Shown: positions 1 to 10,137 of the stretch, one piece after another
Numbering within the stretch: position 1 is the stretch's first letter
Layout: each line of letters opens with the position of its first letter
Origin: Flavobacteriales bacterium
GTDB lineage: Bacteria > Bacteroidota > Bacteroidia > Flavobacteriales > TMED113
Reading direction: 5' to 3'
Assembly: GCA_002707245.1 (NCBI GenBank)
Contig: PAMG01000048.1
Span: 1 to 49,721, forward strand
Length of the DNA stretch: 49,721 bases
Notes under the pieces: generated by a model
Seen by the model: only the letters and a program-made list of their open reading frames with translations
Database searches by the model: none
What the model was told of the DNA's origin: nothing
Translations under genes and position numbers: made by a program

Positions 1-41
1 ATTTGATCTTTAGTTAATTTTTTAATTTCTTTTTTTTTCAT
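1..41 (-). CDS. rpmC: Ribosomal protein L29, N-terminal fragment (runs off the window)
   Basis: The last 41 bases read on the minus strand give ATG and 12 further codons ([13 protein letters not shown]). This fits the lysine-rich start of L29, and L29 follows L16 in S10 operons. The ATG shares its first base with the last base of the L16 stop (TAATG), so the two are probably translationally coupled. L29 is a helical 50S protein near the exit tunnel. The rest lies outside the window, so the call rests on the short match and the gene order. Confidence 0.8.
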   Translation of the reverse strand, partial: MKKKEIKKLTKDQ

Positions 42-448
42 TATATTCTCTTTATAAATTTACATTTAATTGGCAGCTTAGCTGATGCTTTATATAAAGC
101 TTCTTTAGCTATTTGTTCAGATACACCATCGACTTCAAATAATATTCTTCCAGGTTTAACTCTACAAGCCCAAAACTCTGGTGATCCTTTACCTTTACCC
201 ATTCTTACTTCTGTGGGTTTTTTTGAAACTGGAACATCAGGAAATATTCTAACCCACACTCTTCCAGCTCTTTTCATGAATCTTGTCATTGCAACACGGG
301 CAGCCTCAATTTGACGAGCTGTGACTCTTTCAGCTTCTAGAGCTTTCAAACCATATGTCCCATAATTAAGCGTTGTCGCTGAAGTTGCAACTCCCTTAAT
401 TCTACCCTTATGTGCTTTTCTATATTTTGTTTTCTTTGGTTGTAACAT
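41..448 (-). CDS. rplP: 50S ribosomal protein L16
   Basis: This 135-residue protein has the normal L16 length and starts with the conserved [16 protein letters not shown] block. It also has the [10 protein letters not shown] and [10 protein letters not shown] blocks. L16 binds 23S rRNA near the peptidyl-transferase centre and helps position A-site tRNA. It lies between rpsC (22-base gap) and rpmC (1-base overlap) in the S10 operon. Confidence 0.98.
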   Translation of the reverse strand: MLQPKKTKYRKAHKGRIKGVATSATTLNYGTYGLKALEAERVTARQIEAARVAMTRFMKRAGRVWVRIFPDVPVSKKPTEVRMGKGKGSPEFWACRVKPGRILFEVDGVSEQIAKEALYKASAKLPIKCKFIKRI

Positions 449-470
449 AATAATTTAAATAAATTAATAT

Positions 471-1169
471 TTATTTTTTCTTTCTTTGACCACCTCCTCT
501 TTTTGAAGCTGTGACAATAGTTTCAATTGGAGTTAAGCTACGTTTTCCATAAACCTCACCTTTACATATCCACACTTTAACTCCAATTAAACCATATGTT
601 GTTAAAGCTTCTTCTACTGCATAATCTATATCAGCACGAAAAGTATGTAGCGGTGTTCTACCTTCTTTATACATCTCTGATCTTGCCATTTCCACGCCAT
701 TTAATCTACCTGAAACTTGAATTTTAATACCTTCAGCACCCATTCTCATAGATGCTGCAATCGCCATTTTCACAGCTCTTCTATACGGGAACCGACCTTC
801 TATTTGATTGGCCACATTCCTAGCAACTAATTTCGCATCTAATTCTGGTCTTTTAATTTCATAAATATTAACCTGAACTTCTTTAGCAGTAATTTTTTTC
901 AATTCCTCTTTTAACTTATCAACTTCTTGGCCGCCTTTTCCTATAATTAATCCCGGTCTAGATGTACTAATTGTGACAGTGATAATTTTTAAAGTTCTTT
1001 CAATAACTATTTTAGAAACACTAGCTTTTGCTAATCTAGCATGTAAATATTTTCGAATTTTATAATCTTCTAAGATTCTATCACCAAAGTTTTTACCACC
1101 ATACCATGCCGAATCCCAACCTCTTATAAAGCCTAACCGATTACCTATTGGATTTGTTTTTTGTCCCAT
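471..1169 (-). CDS. rpsC: 30S ribosomal protein S3
   Basis: S3 of 232 residues begins [14 protein letters not shown]. An N-terminal KH RNA-binding domain is visible through its GxxG loop (IGKGG, residues 76-80), followed by the conserved C-terminal domain with [12 protein letters not shown]. The basic tail GGGQRKKK is typical of the family. S3 lines the mRNA entry channel of the 30S subunit. The gene starts one base after the end of rplV. Confidence 0.98.
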   Translation of the reverse strand: MGQKTNPIGNRLGFIRGWDSAWYGGKNFGDRILEDYKIRKYLHARLAKASVSKIVIERTLKIITVTISTSRPGLIIGKGGQEVDKLKEELKKITAKEVQVNIYEIKRPELDAKLVARNVANQIEGRFPYRRAVKMAIAASMRMGAEGIKIQVSGRLNGVEMARSEMYKEGRTPLHTFRADIDYAVEEALTTYGLIGVKVWICKGEVYGKRSLTPIETIVTASKRGGGQRKKK

Positions 1170-1170
1170 A

Positions 1171-1554
1171 TTAATTATTATCTTTTAAACCAACTATTAT
1201 TGTAACATGATTTGAACGCTTTCTAATTCGATGTGCCCTACCCTGAGGAGCCGGCTGCATTCTTTTCAACATACGTCCAGAATCAACAAAAATTTTCTTA
1301 ATCATAAGTTCAGAATTATCATCTGAATATTTTAATTGCCAATTAGAAATTGCAGACAACACAAGTTTTTCTAGCCTTATTGAAGCTTCCTTAGGGCTAT
1401 GCTTTAATAAAATAAGAGCCTTATTCACATCCACTCCCCTTATTTGGTCTGCCACAAGACGCATCTTCCTTGGTGAAGTAGGACAATTTCGAAGTTTAGC
1501 AGAAGCTATTTTTGATTCTTCCGTACTTGTTTGTATATTATTTTCTTTAGCCAT
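1171..1554 (-). CDS. rplV: 50S ribosomal protein L22
   Basis: L22 of 127 residues. The conserved fold begins near residue 20 ([17 protein letters not shown]), after a short polar N-terminal extension. The C-terminal block [19 protein letters not shown] is the beta-hairpin that reaches the wall of the peptide exit tunnel. I see no deletion in that hairpin of the kind linked to macrolide resistance. It sits in its normal place between rpsS and rpsC. Confidence 0.98.
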   Translation of the reverse strand: MAKENNIQTSTEESKIASAKLRNCPTSPRKMRLVADQIRGVDVNKALILLKHSPKEASIRLEKLVLSAISNWQLKYSDDNSELMIKKIFVDSGRMLKRMQPAPQGRAHRIRKRSNHVTIIVGLKDNN

Positions 1555-1565
1555 TTAATATAATT

Positions 1566-1832
1566 TTATCGTTTTTTCCCGCCATGGCCTCTAAAAGACC
1601 TAGTAGGAGAAAATTCTCCTAGTTTATGTCCAACCATATTTTCTGTTATAAATACTGGAACAAACTGCTTACCGTTATGCACAGCAAATGTTTGACCAAC
1701 AAAATCAGGTACAATCATAGAAGCTCTGCTCCAAGTTTTGATAACTGTCTTTTTATTATTACTTATGTTAGCTTCCACTTTTTTCAAAAGCTTATAATGT
1801 ACATATGGTCCTTTTTTTAGAGATCTTGCCAT
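1566..1832 (-). CDS. rpsS: 30S ribosomal protein S19
   Basis: The start is set at the ATG encoding [16 protein letters not shown], giving the normal 88 residues ending in FRGHGGKKR. The open frame continues 48 codons upstream, but that part overlaps the rplB coding sequence and has no S19 homology. With this start there is a 4-base gap after rplB. S19 forms part of the head of the 30S subunit with S13 and contacts the A-site finger. Confidence 0.97.
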   Translation of the reverse strand: MARSLKKGPYVHYKLLKKVEANISNNKKTVIKTWSRASMIVPDFVGQTFAVHNGKQFVPVFITENMVGHKLGEFSPTRSFRGHGGKKR

Positions 1833-1836
1833 TTTT

Positions 1837-2658
1837 TTATTTTCTTCGTTTAACAATATGTTTATTTGATGCTTTTTTCTTAGATCTAGTCTTAAATCCT
1901 TTTGCTGGAATTCCATTTCTTGATCTTGGATGTCCTCCTGATGATTTACCTTCTCCTCCTCCCATCGGGTGATCAACAGGATTCATAGCAACTCCTCTAG
2001 TTCTTGGCCTTCTACCAAACCATCTGCTTCGACCAGCTTTACCTGATTTTTGCAAAGCATGTTCAGCATTAGAGACAGAACCAATAGTTGCCAAACAAGT
2101 AACCAAAACCATTCTAGTTTCTCCACTCGGCAACTTTAAAGTTGCGTATTTACCTTCTCTTGCTACTAATTGCACACCAGCACCAGCACTTCGAGCAAAA
2201 GAAGCTCCTTTTCCCGGAGATAGCTCTACATTATGTACAGTGGTTCCTAACGGGATATCCGAAAGATAAAGAGTATTCCCATTATTTGGAGGCACACCTT
2301 TACCAGACATAATCTGATCACCAACTTTTAAATCTTTAGGAGATATAATATATCTTTTCTCACCATCTGCATAAAATAACAATGCAATTCTAGCAGTTCT
2401 ATTAGGATCATACTCAATAGTTTTCACCGTAGCAGGTATTCCAAATTTATCTCTCTTAAAATCTATAACTCTATACTTTTTTTTGTGACCACCACCTACA
2501 TATCTCATGGTCATTCTTCCATCATTGTTTCTTCCACCGCTTCTGGTCTTAACTTTTGTCAAACTCTTCTGCGGCTTTGAAGCTGTCACATCATCGAATG
2601 TAGTTACAACTTTAAAACGCTGACCTGGAGTTAATGGATTAATTTTTTTTATTCCCAT
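1837..2658 (-). CDS. rplB: 50S ribosomal protein L2
   Basis: L2 of 273 residues, the usual length. It has an N-terminal RNA-binding OB-like domain and an SH3-like domain. The conserved [13 protein letters not shown] block near residue 225 carries the histidine close to the peptidyl-transferase centre. The C-terminal tail is strongly basic. L2 is needed for subunit association and peptide-bond formation. It follows rplW with a 2-base gap. Confidence 0.98.
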   Translation of the reverse strand: MGIKKINPLTPGQRFKVVTTFDDVTASKPQKSLTKVKTRSGGRNNDGRMTMRYVGGGHKKKYRVIDFKRDKFGIPATVKTIEYDPNRTARIALLFYADGEKRYIISPKDLKVGDQIMSGKGVPPNNGNTLYLSDIPLGTTVHNVELSPGKGASFARSAGAGVQLVAREGKYATLKLPSGETRMVLVTCLATIGSVSNAEHALQKSGKAGRSRWFGRRPRTRGVAMNPVDHPMGGGEGKSSGGHPRSRNGIPAKGFKTRSKKKASNKHIVKRRK

Positions 2659-2660
2659 AA

Positions 2661-2951
2661 TTATGCATTATTATAAAAATCTATACTATCTCCTTTAATT
2701 AATTCTATTATAGCTTTTTTAAAAGCGCTTCTTTTTCCTCTAACGACACCACCTTTAGTAAATCTACTTTTAGTTTTACCATAGTAATTCATTGTTCTAA
2801 CAGATTTAACTGTTACACCATATAAAACCTCAACTGATTTCTTAATATCAAATTTATTAGCAGACTTAGATACTGCAAATGCATATCTATTAAACAAATC
2901 TGTTTGTTCAGTTATTTTCTCAGTTACTATGGGTTTAAGTATTACATCCAT
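2661..2951 (-). CDS. rplW: 50S ribosomal protein L23
   Basis: L23 of 96 residues with the conserved [10 protein letters not shown] start. The [22 protein letters not shown] block is typical of the family, and [11 protein letters not shown] forms the basic loop. L23 sits at the tunnel exit and is the docking point for trigger factor and SRP. It lies between rplD (4-base gap) and rplB in standard S10 order. Confidence 0.97.
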   Translation of the reverse strand: MDVILKPIVTEKITEQTDLFNRYAFAVSKSANKFDIKKSVEVLYGVTVKSVRTMNYYGKTKSRFTKGGVVRGKRSAFKKAIIELIKGDSIDFYNNA

Positions 2952-2955
2952 TTGA

Positions 2956-3576
2956 TTATTTCTTTTTTATATTCTTTAAAGCACTCTCAACAATAATTAA
3001 CTTTCCAGCGTCAAGAATATTATATACATTTATTTCATTTGAAGACACTACATTTGTTTTAGTTAAATTTCGTGCAGACAATAAAATTGTTTTCTTATTT
3101 TCGGATAAAACTAACATTGTTTTCTCATTAGCTACACCTAAATTATTTAACAAGGCTATATATTCTTTAGTTTTTGGCGTCTTAAAATCAAAATCTTCAA
3201 TTATTAAAATATTTTTAGAATTTGCTTTATCACTTAAAGCAGAAAATCGTGCTAAATCTTTTACTTTTTTATTCAGTTTCGAATTATACTCACGCGGAAC
3301 AGGACCAAAGACTCGTCCTCCTCCTCTAAATAAAGGGTTTTTTATACTCCCTGCACGCGCAGTTCCTGTCCCCTTCTGTTTTTTTATTTTTCTAGTACTA
3401 CCAGCTATTTCACCCCTTTCTTTAGATTTACTAGTTCCTTGCCTATTATTTGCTCTAAATTGCTTTACTGATAAATAAACAGCATGGTCATGAGCTCCCA
3501 CACCAAACACAGATTTGTCAAGCGTAACTTCTCGTCCTGTTTCTTTTCCTTTAATATTTAAAACTGGTAATTTCAT
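2956..3576 (-). CDS. rplD: 50S ribosomal protein L4
   Basis: L4 of 206 residues. The extended loop that reaches into the exit tunnel is visible as KQKGTGTARAGSIKNPLFRGGG around residues 65-87, with no obvious change in it. L4 is also the autogenous regulator of the S10 operon in enterobacteria; whether it does so here cannot be told from the sequence. Its ATG overlaps the rplC stop by one base (TAATG), suggesting coupled translation. Confidence 0.97.
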   Translation of the reverse strand: MKLPVLNIKGKETGREVTLDKSVFGVGAHDHAVYLSVKQFRANNRQGTSKSKERGEIAGSTRKIKKQKGTGTARAGSIKNPLFRGGGRVFGPVPREYNSKLNKKVKDLARFSALSDKANSKNILIIEDFDFKTPKTKEYIALLNNLGVANEKTMLVLSENKKTILLSARNLTKTNVVSSNEINVYNILDAGKLIIVESALKNIKKK

Positions 3577-4226
3577 TAATTTGTAATATTTAAATAACCA
3601 TTATTAGGTCCTGGAATAGCACCCTTCACAACAATTACATTTTTATCTTTAAAAATCTGTAACACTTGTAGATTTTTTACTTTAACTTGTTTTCCGCCCA
3701 TACGTCCAGCCATACGCATTCCCTTAAACACTCTTGCGGGATAAGAAGCAGCACCAATTGATCCTGGTGCTCTCATTCTATTATGTTGACCATGAGTCGC
3801 ATCACCAACACCAGCAAAACCATGTCTTTTTACTACACCCTGAAAACCTTTACCTTTACTGGTACTAGTAACATCAACATACTCTCCTTCATTAAATAAA
3901 TCAACATTTACAATATCACCCAATTTAAACTCAATTAAGTTTGTTTGCCCTTCCTCATTAGTAGTCATAAAATTATTTTTAAATTCAGCATATACTTTTT
4001 TTACTGAAGTATTTGCTTTTTTTGCATGACCTAATTCAGATTTATTAGTTCTAGTTGCTTTTTTATCCTCAAAACCTAATTGAATAGCAGTATAGCCATC
4101 CTTCTCAACGTTTTTTATCTGAGTCACAACACATGGACCAACCTCAATCATTGTACAAGGAATATTTTTTCCTTCTTTATTGTAGAAACTACTCATGCCA
4201 ATTTTTCTCCCTATAATACCTGCCAT
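3576..4226 (-). CDS. rplC: 50S ribosomal protein L3
   Basis: L3 of 216 residues starting [16 protein letters not shown]. The conserved central block ([14 protein letters not shown] and [15 protein letters not shown]) forms the loop that approaches the peptidyl-transferase centre. L3 is an early 23S rRNA-binding assembly protein. It follows rpsJ by two bases and overlaps rplD by one base. Confidence 0.98.
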   Translation of the reverse strand: MAGIIGRKIGMSSFYNKEGKNIPCTMIEVGPCVVTQIKNVEKDGYTAIQLGFEDKKATRTNKSELGHAKKANTSVKKVYAEFKNNFMTTNEEGQTNLIEFKLGDIVNVDLFNEGEYVDVTSTSKGKGFQGVVKRHGFAGVGDATHGQHNRMRAPGSIGAASYPARVFKGMRMAGRMGGKQVKVKNLQVLQIFKDKNVIVVKGAIPGPNNGYLNITN

Positions 4227-4228
4227 AA

Positions 4229-4534
4229 TTACGCTTTTATTTCTACTTCAACTCCACTGGGTAACTCTAATTTCATTAAAGCATCCACCGTACTTGCTGA
4301 AGTACTATATATATCTAATAATCTTTTATAAGAACTTAACTCAAACTGTTCTCTTGATTTCTTATTAACATGTGGTGATCTTAAAACAGTGAAAATCTTC
4401 TTGTTAGTTGGAAGTGGAATTGGACCACTAACAACTGCCCCTGTAGTTTTAACTGTCTTTACAATCTTTTGTGCAGACTTATCGACTAAATTATAGTCAT
4501 ACGATTTTAATTTTATTCTTATTCTTTGACTCAT
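4229..4534 (-). CDS. rpsJ: 30S ribosomal protein S10
   Basis: S10 of 101 residues with the conserved blocks [14 protein letters not shown] and [29 protein letters not shown]. It is part of the 30S head, and in many bacteria (NusE) it also acts in transcription antitermination. It directly follows fusA (3-base gap) with no tuf gene between. This shows the str and S10 operons joined into one unit, as in other Bacteroidota. Confidence 0.98.
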   Translation of the reverse strand: MSQRIRIKLKSYDYNLVDKSAQKIVKTVKTTGAVVSGPIPLPTNKKIFTVLRSPHVNKKSREQFELSSYKRLLDIYSTSASTVDALMKLELPSGVEVEIKA

Positions 4535-4537
4535 AAT

Positions 4538-6643
4538 CTACGCTTGTACTTTTTTATTTTTAGCTATTACTTCTTCTGCTATATTCTTAGGAACCTCATC
4601 ATAATGGCTAAATTCCATTGTAGAAGTTGCACGCCCAGAAGTAATTGTTCTAAGATCAGTTACATAACCAAACATCTCTGATAATGGAATTTTTGCATTC
4701 ACAATAGTTGCACCACTTCGTTCACTAGTTCCCTCAATCAATCCTCTTCTTTTATTTAAATCACCTATAACATCTCCCATATTAGCATCTGGTGTTACGA
4801 CTTCTAATTTCATAAAAGGTTCTAATAACACCGGACTACATTTTGGTGCTGCTTCTCGAAAAGCAGATTTTGCACATATTTCAAAGGATAGCTGATCTGA
4901 ATCGACTGCATGAAAAGACCCATCACTAAGTGTCACTTTCATCGAATCTATTTCATAACCAGCCAACACTCCATTTTTCATTGCATCTTGAAATCCTTTT
5001 TTAACAGACGGAATAAATTCTTTAGGAATGTTACCACCTTTAACTTTATCTTCAAAAATTAAACCCGGATTTTCTATGTCATTATTAGGCTCAAGGGTAA
5101 ATATAATATCTGCAAATTTTCCTCTACCACCAGTTTGTTTTTTATAAACCTCTCGATGATTGATAGTGCCTTTTATAGTTTCTTTATAATTTACTTGAGG
5201 TGCGCCCTGGTTACATTCAACGTTAAATTCTCTTTTTAATCTATCTACTAAAACTTCTAAGTGTAACTCTCCCATACCAGAAATAATAGTCTGTCCAGTA
5301 TCGTGATCTGTTTTCACTTGAAATGTAGGATCTTCTTCAGAAAGCTTACTTAAAGCAACACCTAATTTATCTACGTCGTTCTGTGTTTTTGGCTCAACAG
5401 CGATTCCAATTACTGGGTCAGGGAACTCCATAGATTCTAATACAACTTGTGCATTTTCAACACATAATGTATCACCAGTTCTTATGTCTTTAAAACCAAC
5501 AGCTGCACCAATATCACCTGCTTCAATTTTATCTAAAGCGTTTCTAGAATTGGAGTGCATCTGAAAAATTCGAGAAATTCTTTCTTTAGAACCTGATCTA
5601 GTATTATATATATATGATCCTGAATTTAATACACCTGAATAAACTCGAAAAAAACATAACCTACCGACAAAAGGATCTGTCGCAATTTTAAATGCTAATG
5701 CAGCAAAAGGTTCTTGATTTTCAGGCTTTCTTGAGACTTCTTGGTCTGTTTTTGGATCTATCCCTACTATAGAAGGCACATCCACTGGACTTGGTAAGTA
5801 CAGCATTACATTATCTAGTAGAGTTTGTACGCCTTTATTTTTAAAAGCTGAGCCACAAAGCATCGGGGTGATACTCATAGACAAAGTTGCTTTCCTAATA
5901 GCATTTTCAATTTCATCAGTAGTAATAGAATCTGGATTCTCAAAATACTTTTCCATTAAAACTTCGTCTGATTCAGCAACCGCTTCTAACATTTTCTCTC
6001 TCCATTCATTAGCAGTAGACATTAAATCTTCTGGAATTTCCACCTCCTCATAAGTCATGCCCTGATCTTCTTCATTCCATATAATACCCTTCATTGTAAC
6101 TAAATCAACTACTCCTTTAAAATCATCTTCTGCACCGATTGGAATTTGAAGAGGAATGGGATTTCCATTTAATCTATCTTTTACCTGCTCTACACAACGA
6201 AAAAAATCAGCACCAATTCTATCCATTTTATTAACAAATCCTATTCTAGGCACATTATATCTGTCAGCTTGACGCCATACTGTTTCTGACTGCGGCTCAA
6301 CACCACCAGAAGCACAAAAAAGTGCAACTGCTCCATCTAAAACTCTAAGGGATCTCTCAACTTCAACCGTGAAATCAACGTGACCAGGAGTATCAATGAT
6401 GTTCATCTTAAATTCCTCATCTCTAAACTTCCAGTTAGTTGTAGTTGCTGCTGATGTAATTGTAATACCTCTTTCTTGCTCTTGTTCCATCCAATCCATT
6501 GTAGCAGCACCATCATGTACTTCTCCAATTTTATGACTTAATCCAGTATAATAAAGAACTCTCTCGGTTGTAGTCGTCTTACCGGCATCTATGTGGGCCA
6601 TAATCCCAATATTTCTAGTATATTTTAAATCTCTTTGTGCCAT
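4538..6643 (-). CDS. fusA: Translation elongation factor G
   Basis: EF-G of 701 residues, a full-length five-domain GTPase that drives tRNA-mRNA translocation and ribosome recycling. The GTP-binding motifs are intact: G1 AHIDAGKT (16-23), switch [13 protein letters not shown]3 DTPGH (84-88) and G4 NKMD (138-141). The domain IV tip ([15 protein letters not shown]) and the C-terminal domain with RRGLIEG are also present. It lies between rpsG and rpsJ with gaps of 13 and 3 bases. Bacteroidota can carry a second EF-G paralogue; operon position argues this is the main one. Confidence 0.98.
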   Translation of the reverse strand: MAQRDLKYTRNIGIMAHIDAGKTTTTERVLYYTGLSHKIGEVHDGAATMDWMEQEQERGITITSAATTTNWKFRDEEFKMNIIDTPGHVDFTVEVERSLRVLDGAVALFCASGGVEPQSETVWRQADRYNVPRIGFVNKMDRIGADFFRCVEQVKDRLNGNPIPLQIPIGAEDDFKGVVDLVTMKGIIWNEEDQGMTYEEVEIPEDLMSTANEWREKMLEAVAESDEVLMEKYFENPDSITTDEIENAIRKATLSMSITPMLCGSAFKNKGVQTLLDNVMLYLPSPVDVPSIVGIDPKTDQEVSRKPENQEPFAALAFKIATDPFVGRLCFFRVYSGVLNSGSYIYNTRSGSKERISRIFQMHSNSRNALDKIEAGDIGAAVGFKDIRTGDTLCVENAQVVLESMEFPDPVIGIAVEPKTQNDVDKLGVALSKLSEEDPTFQVKTDHDTGQTIISGMGELHLEVLVDRLKREFNVECNQGAPQVNYKETIKGTINHREVYKKQTGGRGKFADIIFTLEPNNDIENPGLIFEDKVKGGNIPKEFIPSVKKGFQDAMKNGVLAGYEIDSMKVTLSDGSFHAVDSDQLSFEICAKSAFREAAPKCSPVLLEPFMKLEVVTPDANMGDVIGDLNKRRGLIEGTSERSGATIVNAKIPLSEMFGYVTDLRTITSGRATSTMEFSHYDEVPKNIAEEVIAKNKKVQA

Positions 6644-6656
6644 TTCATTCTATATT

Positions 6657-7130
6657 TTAAAATCTAAAATGTGAAAAAGCTTTATTAGCTTCTGCCATTT
6701 TATGAACCTCTGTTTTCTTTTTAATTGAAGCACCTTCTTCTTTATACGCTGCTAAAATTTCATTAGCCAATTTTTGTGCCATAGATTTTTCATTTCTCTT
6801 ACGTGCAAACTTAATCATCCAAGACATTGCATAAAATTGTTTTCTCTCAGCTCTAATTTCCATAGGTATTTGAAAAGTAGCTCCACCAATTCTTCGACTT
6901 CTCACCTCTACCTGTGGCATCACATTAGATAACGCTTTTTTCCATACATCTAAAGTAGATTCCTCATCTGACTTATTCTTCTCTACAATATCCATGGCAT
7001 CGTAAAATATTTTAAATGCTAAATTCTTTTTACCACTCATCATCATAGTATTTACAAATCTCGTCACAAGAGTATCTCCAAACTTTGGATCAGGTAAAAG
7101 GATTCTTTTTTTTGCTCTAGATTTTCTCAC
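6657..7130 (-). CDS. rpsG: 30S ribosomal protein S7, GTG start
   Basis: S7 of 157 residues beginning MRKSRAKKRILLPDPKFGD, matching the normal N-terminus, so the start codon is GTG at 7130-7128 (context TAAGTGAG on the coding strand). No in-frame ATG fits better. S7 nucleates assembly of the 30S head and contacts the E-site tRNA. The block RRIGGATFQIPMEIR is diagnostic. Gaps are 18 bases to rpsL and 13 to fusA. Confidence 0.97.
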   Translation of the reverse strand: MRKSRAKKRILLPDPKFGDTLVTRFVNTMMMSGKKNLAFKIFYDAMDIVEKNKSDEESTLDVWKKALSNVMPQVEVRSRRIGGATFQIPMEIRAERKQFYAMSWMIKFARKRNEKSMAQKLANEILAAYKEEGASIKKKTEVHKMAEANKAFSHFRF

Positions 7131-7148
7131 TTATTTCAAATTAATTAG

Positions 7149-7526
7149 TTATTTCTTTTTTGCTCGTTTAGTTCCATATTTTGATCTTCGTTGATTTCGA
7201 CCTTCCACACCAGCTGTATCAAGTGCTCCTCTAACAATGTGATATCTAACTCCTGGTAAATCTTTTACTCTACCACCACGAACTAACACAATTGAGTGTT
7301 CTTGTAAATTGTGACCTTCACCGGGTATATAGGCATTAACCTCATAACCATTTGTCAATCTAACTCTTGCAACTTTACGCATAGCAGAGTTTGGCTTTTT
7401 AGGAGTAGTAGTATATACACGAGTACACACTCCTCTTCTTTGAGGACACGCACTTAATGCAAGAGACTTGCTTTTTTTCACTAAAGACTTTCTACCTTTT
7501 CTAACCAATTGTTGTATCGTAGGCAT
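7149..7526 (-). CDS. rpsL: 30S ribosomal protein S12
   Basis: S12 of 125 residues and first gene of the operon. It starts [12 protein letters not shown] and has the conserved loops [12 protein letters not shown] and [12 protein letters not shown]. The lysines whose substitution gives streptomycin resistance in other bacteria (Lys43 and Lys88 in E. coli numbering) are both present. S12 controls decoding accuracy at the A site. A consensus Bacteroidota promoter lies about 60 bases upstream. Confidence 0.98.
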   Translation of the reverse strand: MPTIQQLVRKGRKSLVKKSKSLALSACPQRRGVCTRVYTTTPKKPNSAMRKVARVRLTNGYEVNAYIPGEGHNLQEHSIVLVRGGRVKDLPGVRYHIVRGALDTAGVEGRNQRRSKYGTKRAKKK

Positions 7527-7568
7527 AATTTATATTTTTTTTTATCTGTTATCAATCCTGTCAAAATC

Positions 7569-7584
7569 CCATTTTTCAAAATGG
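7569..7584 (-). promoter_or_regulatory. Perfect 7-bp inverted repeat at the predicted 5' end of the rpsL mRNA
   Basis: CCATTTT (7569-7575) and AAAATGG (7578-7584) are perfect inverted repeats separated by two bases. They sit where the rpsL transcript should begin. A 5'-terminal stem could protect the message from 5'-end decay or influence initiation. The role is inference; the repeat itself is plain in the sequence. Confidence 0.4.
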
Positions 7585-7588
7585 TTTG

Positions 7589-7619
7589 CAAATCTATAAA
7601 TTTTAATCATTATATCAAA
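7589..7619 (-). promoter_or_regulatory. Bacteroidota sigma-A promoter of the str-S10 operon
   Basis: On the minus strand a TTTG -33 element (7619-7616) is followed by exactly 19 bases and then TAGATTTG (7596-7589). This matches the Bacteroidota housekeeping consensus TTTG-N19-TAnnTTTG at every defined position. Transcription should begin near 7583, giving a leader of about 57 bases before the rpsL ATG. I found no equally good second promoter inside the operon. Confidence 0.75.
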
Positions 7620-7841
7620 CCTAATTTTTCTTTTTTTTGAAAGAAACAATAATCAACAAATGAAAAAAAAATAAAAACACACCACAAATATCTAATAATC
7701 AGTTTTTTAAATGCCTTAAAGTCATTTTTATATAAAAAATTGACATGATTAAATAAATTGAAAAAAAAGGATGATTATTAGGAATAAATGTGATACTTTT
7801 ATTTTTTCAAATCAAACCAAAAAATCAATTTAAAACTAAAC

Positions 7842-10067
7842 ATGCACGACAACTTCAGTAAATTAAATTCTGAACAAAAAAACGCAGTGACATGCACAGA
7901 TGGACCTGTAATGATTATTGCTGGACCAGGATCTGGTAAAACAAGAGTAATCACGGAAAGAATTGCTTATCTCATACAACTTGGAATTCCCGCTCAAAAT
8001 ATACTAGCGTTAACATTTACAAATAAAGCAGCAAAAGAAATGAAAAGCAGAATCCATAGAATAACAGAAAATGCAAATGCGTTTTCAATATGGATGGGCA
8101 CATTTCACTCAATATTTTCAAAAATCTTAAGAAAAGAAGCTCACAGAATAAAATACACACAATATTTTACAATATATGACAATGACGATTCCGTCAAAAT
8201 AATACGTCGTATCATCAAAGACCTTAATCTAGATAAAGATATTTATAATGCAAAGTCTGTATTTGCACGAATTTCATTTATGAAAAATAATCTTATAGAT
8301 AGTCAGAAATATAATAATGAAAATGAACTAATCAAACAAGACCTAATAAACAAGCGAGAAGAATTTAAAACCATATATGAAAAATACTGCAATGAATGTC
8401 ATAAATCAAATGCAATGGATTTCGATGATTTATTAATAAAAACACATGAGCTATTCAAACAAAATAAAAACATCTTAGAACACTATCAATCGATATTCAA
8501 ATACATTTTAATAGATGAATACCAAGACACGAACAAAGCACAAGATACAATTATCAAACAAATCGGGAGACAACATCAAAATGTATGTATTGTAGGTGAT
8601 GACTCGCAGAGCATTTATTCATTTAGAGGAGCCAACATCAATAATATGTTGAATTTCAAAATGTTTTACACAAACGTTAAAGAATTTAAATTAGAACAAA
8701 ACTACAGATCCACAAAAAACATAGTGAATGCCGCTAATTCTTTAATTGCAAAGAATAAAAATAAAATTGAAAAAACCATATTCACCGAAAATAAAAATGG
8801 CACCAAAATCAAAATACTCAAATACATAAATGACAGAGAAGAAGGAGATCAAATATCTGATATCATAAGCAAGAATATTGTAAAAAACAATACAAAACCT
8901 TCTAAATATGCGGTATTGTATCGAACAAATAGCCAGTCAAAAGTAATAGAAGATGGATTACGAAAAAGAGGAATAAATTATAAGATATTTGGAGGACTAT
9001 CTTTTTACCAACGAAAAGAAATAAAAGACGTAATGGCATATTTAAAACTCATCGTCAACAATAATGACAATGAGTCTTTAATTAGGATAATAAATTATCC
9101 TACTAGAGGGATTGGACCAACTACACTTGATCGAATTAGAAAAATATCAGAACAAGAAGGTCAATCAATATGGAAAACACTGAATTCGCCTCTAATTGAG
9201 GATATAAATGTGCAAAAAAAAACCAGAAGCCGTTTAACAGATTTTGTACACATGATGAATCAGCTATTACAACTCACAGACAATAATGTTTTTGAAATCA
9301 TTGAGGAACTTATAGCATTAACTGAAATCATTCATAAATTAAAAGAAGACCCTACTGATGAAAACATCAATAGAGTTAATAACATCGGAGAGTTAGTAAA
9401 TAGCATGAAAATGTTTTCAGAACGTAAAAACAACAACACGTTATTAGACTTCATTAATGAAGTATCGCTTGATGAAACAAAAGATAATGAAAAAACATCA
9501 GAAGATTATGTATCACTTATGACCATACACCAATCAAAAGGGTTAGAATTTCCTCATGTTTATATTGTTGGACTAGAAACCGGCTTGTTTCCCTCTCAAA
9601 AAAGCATACAAGAACCAAAATTAGTAGAAGAGGAAAGACGATTATTTTATGTAGCCATTACACGAGCAATAAATGAAGTGGTAATCTCACATGCAACAAA
9701 TAGATTTCGCTTTGGGACAATAACTCAATCAGAAAAAAGCTTCTTTATTGATGAAATCAACCCATTGTTCATAGAAGAACTAACATATAATAGAGGAACT
9801 GATTTTTTACACAACAAGAAGCAGGAGTGGAAAAAAAGAAAAACACCTCCACAATTGAAAAACAGAAACTTGCGAAAAATAACAACAGGGATGTCTCACA
9901 TTATGAATTTAAATATTAATCAAAAAATCATACACAATATTTTTGGAGAAGGAACAATAAAAAAAATAGACAACAGTAATGGAAATCAGAAAATTACTGT
10001 TTTATTTGTCAAAAATGGAGAAAAAGTATTATTAACTAAATTTGCGAAATTTAAAATTATCTCATAA
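7842..10067 (+). CDS. uvrD: UvrD/PcrA-type superfamily 1 ATP-dependent 3'-5' DNA helicase
   Basis: This 741-residue helicase has all core SF1A motifs: Walker A GPGSGKT (28-34), the Ia block LTFTNKAAKEM, Walker B DEYQD (225-229), motif III GDDSQSIYSFRGA (252-264), motif IV NYRS (287-290), motif V HQSKGLEF (563-570) and motif VI VAITRA (604-609). The C-terminal end has the Tudor-like fold seen in PcrA (HNIFGEGTIKKI...KITVLF). It unwinds DNA in nucleotide-excision and mismatch repair and clears blocked forks. UvrD, PcrA and Rep cannot be separated with certainty by eye; the C-terminal Tudor-like end favours PcrA/UvrD. It is divergent from rpsL. Confidence 0.93.
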   Translation: MHDNFSKLNSEQKNAVTCTDGPVMIIAGPGSGKTRVITERIAYLIQLGIPAQNILALTFTNKAAKEMKSRIHRITENANAFSIWMGTFHSIFSKILRKEAHRIKYTQYFTIYDNDDSVKIIRRIIKDLNLDKDIYNAKSVFARISFMKNNLIDSQKYNNENELIKQDLINKREEFKTIYEKYCNECHKSNAMDFDDLLIKTHELFKQNKNILEHYQSIFKYILIDEYQDTNKAQDTIIKQIGRQHQNVCIVGDDSQSIYSFRGANINNMLNFKMFYTNVKEFKLEQNYRSTKNIVNAANSLIAKNKNKIEKTIFTENKNGTKIKILKYINDREEGDQISDIISKNIVKNNTKPSKYAVLYRTNSQSKVIEDGLRKRGINYKIFGGLSFYQRKEIKDVMAYLKLIVNNNDNESLIRIINYPTRGIGPTTLDRIRKISEQEGQSIWKTLNSPLIEDINVQKKTRSRLTDFVHMMNQLLQLTDNNVFEIIEELIALTEIIHKLKEDPTDENINRVNNIGELVNSMKMFSERKNNNTLLDFINEVSLDETKDNEKTSEDYVSLMTIHQSKGLEFPHVYIVGLETGLFPSQKSIQEPKLVEEERRLFYVAITRAINEVVISHATNRFRFGTITQSEKSFFIDEINPLFIEELTYNRGTDFLHNKKQEWKKRKTPPQLKNRNLRKITTGMSHIMNLNINQKIIHNIFGEGTIKKIDNSNGNQKITVLFVKNGEKVLLTKFAKFKIIS

Positions 10068-10096
10068 CATTGAACTATAAACTGATTTTTGTTTTA

Positions 10097-10104
10097 TAAT
10101 TTTG
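10097..10104 (+). promoter_or_regulatory. Probable -7 element upstream of the DUF4290-murA pair
   Basis: TAATTTTG matches the Bacteroidota -7 consensus TAnnTTTG. The only TTG upstream (10070-10072) is 24 bases away rather than 19-20, so the -33 element is weak. Transcription from here would begin near 10110, about 28 bases before the ATG at 10138. The element overlaps the upstream TTG codon at 10102, which supports the ATG as the true start. Confidence 0.4.
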
Positions 10105-10137
10105 CAACTGCTTCAACAATATAAAAAAGAAAAAATA

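Larger units (their letters stand above)
7527..7841. other. Divergent intergenic region between the ribosomal operon and the helicase gene
   Basis: This 315-bp gap is the longest in the window and is very AT-rich. The rpsL-proximal part holds a consensus promoter and a 5'-end hairpin (separate entries). The remainder (about 7625-7841) has long A and T runs. I find no open frame, tRNA or riboswitch-like fold there, and no convincing TTTG-N19-TAnnTTTG promoter facing the helicase gene. Confidence 0.6.

Noticed and set aside
1626-1820. Plus-strand frames inside the ribosomal genes
   Set aside because: All are short shadows of conserved minus-strand ribosomal proteins.
1833-1976. Long N-terminal extension of S19
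   Set aside because: It lies over rplB in another frame and has no S19 homology; the MARSLKKGP start gives the normal length.
7627-7646. TTTCTTT...AAAGAAA inverted repeat upstream of the rpsL promoter
   Set aside because: Mostly A/T pairs in a very AT-rich gap; expected by chance and lacking a terminator layout.
10102-10137. TTG start of the DUF4290 gene
   Set aside because: It overlaps a -7 promoter element, and the ATG at 10138 matches the family N-terminus.
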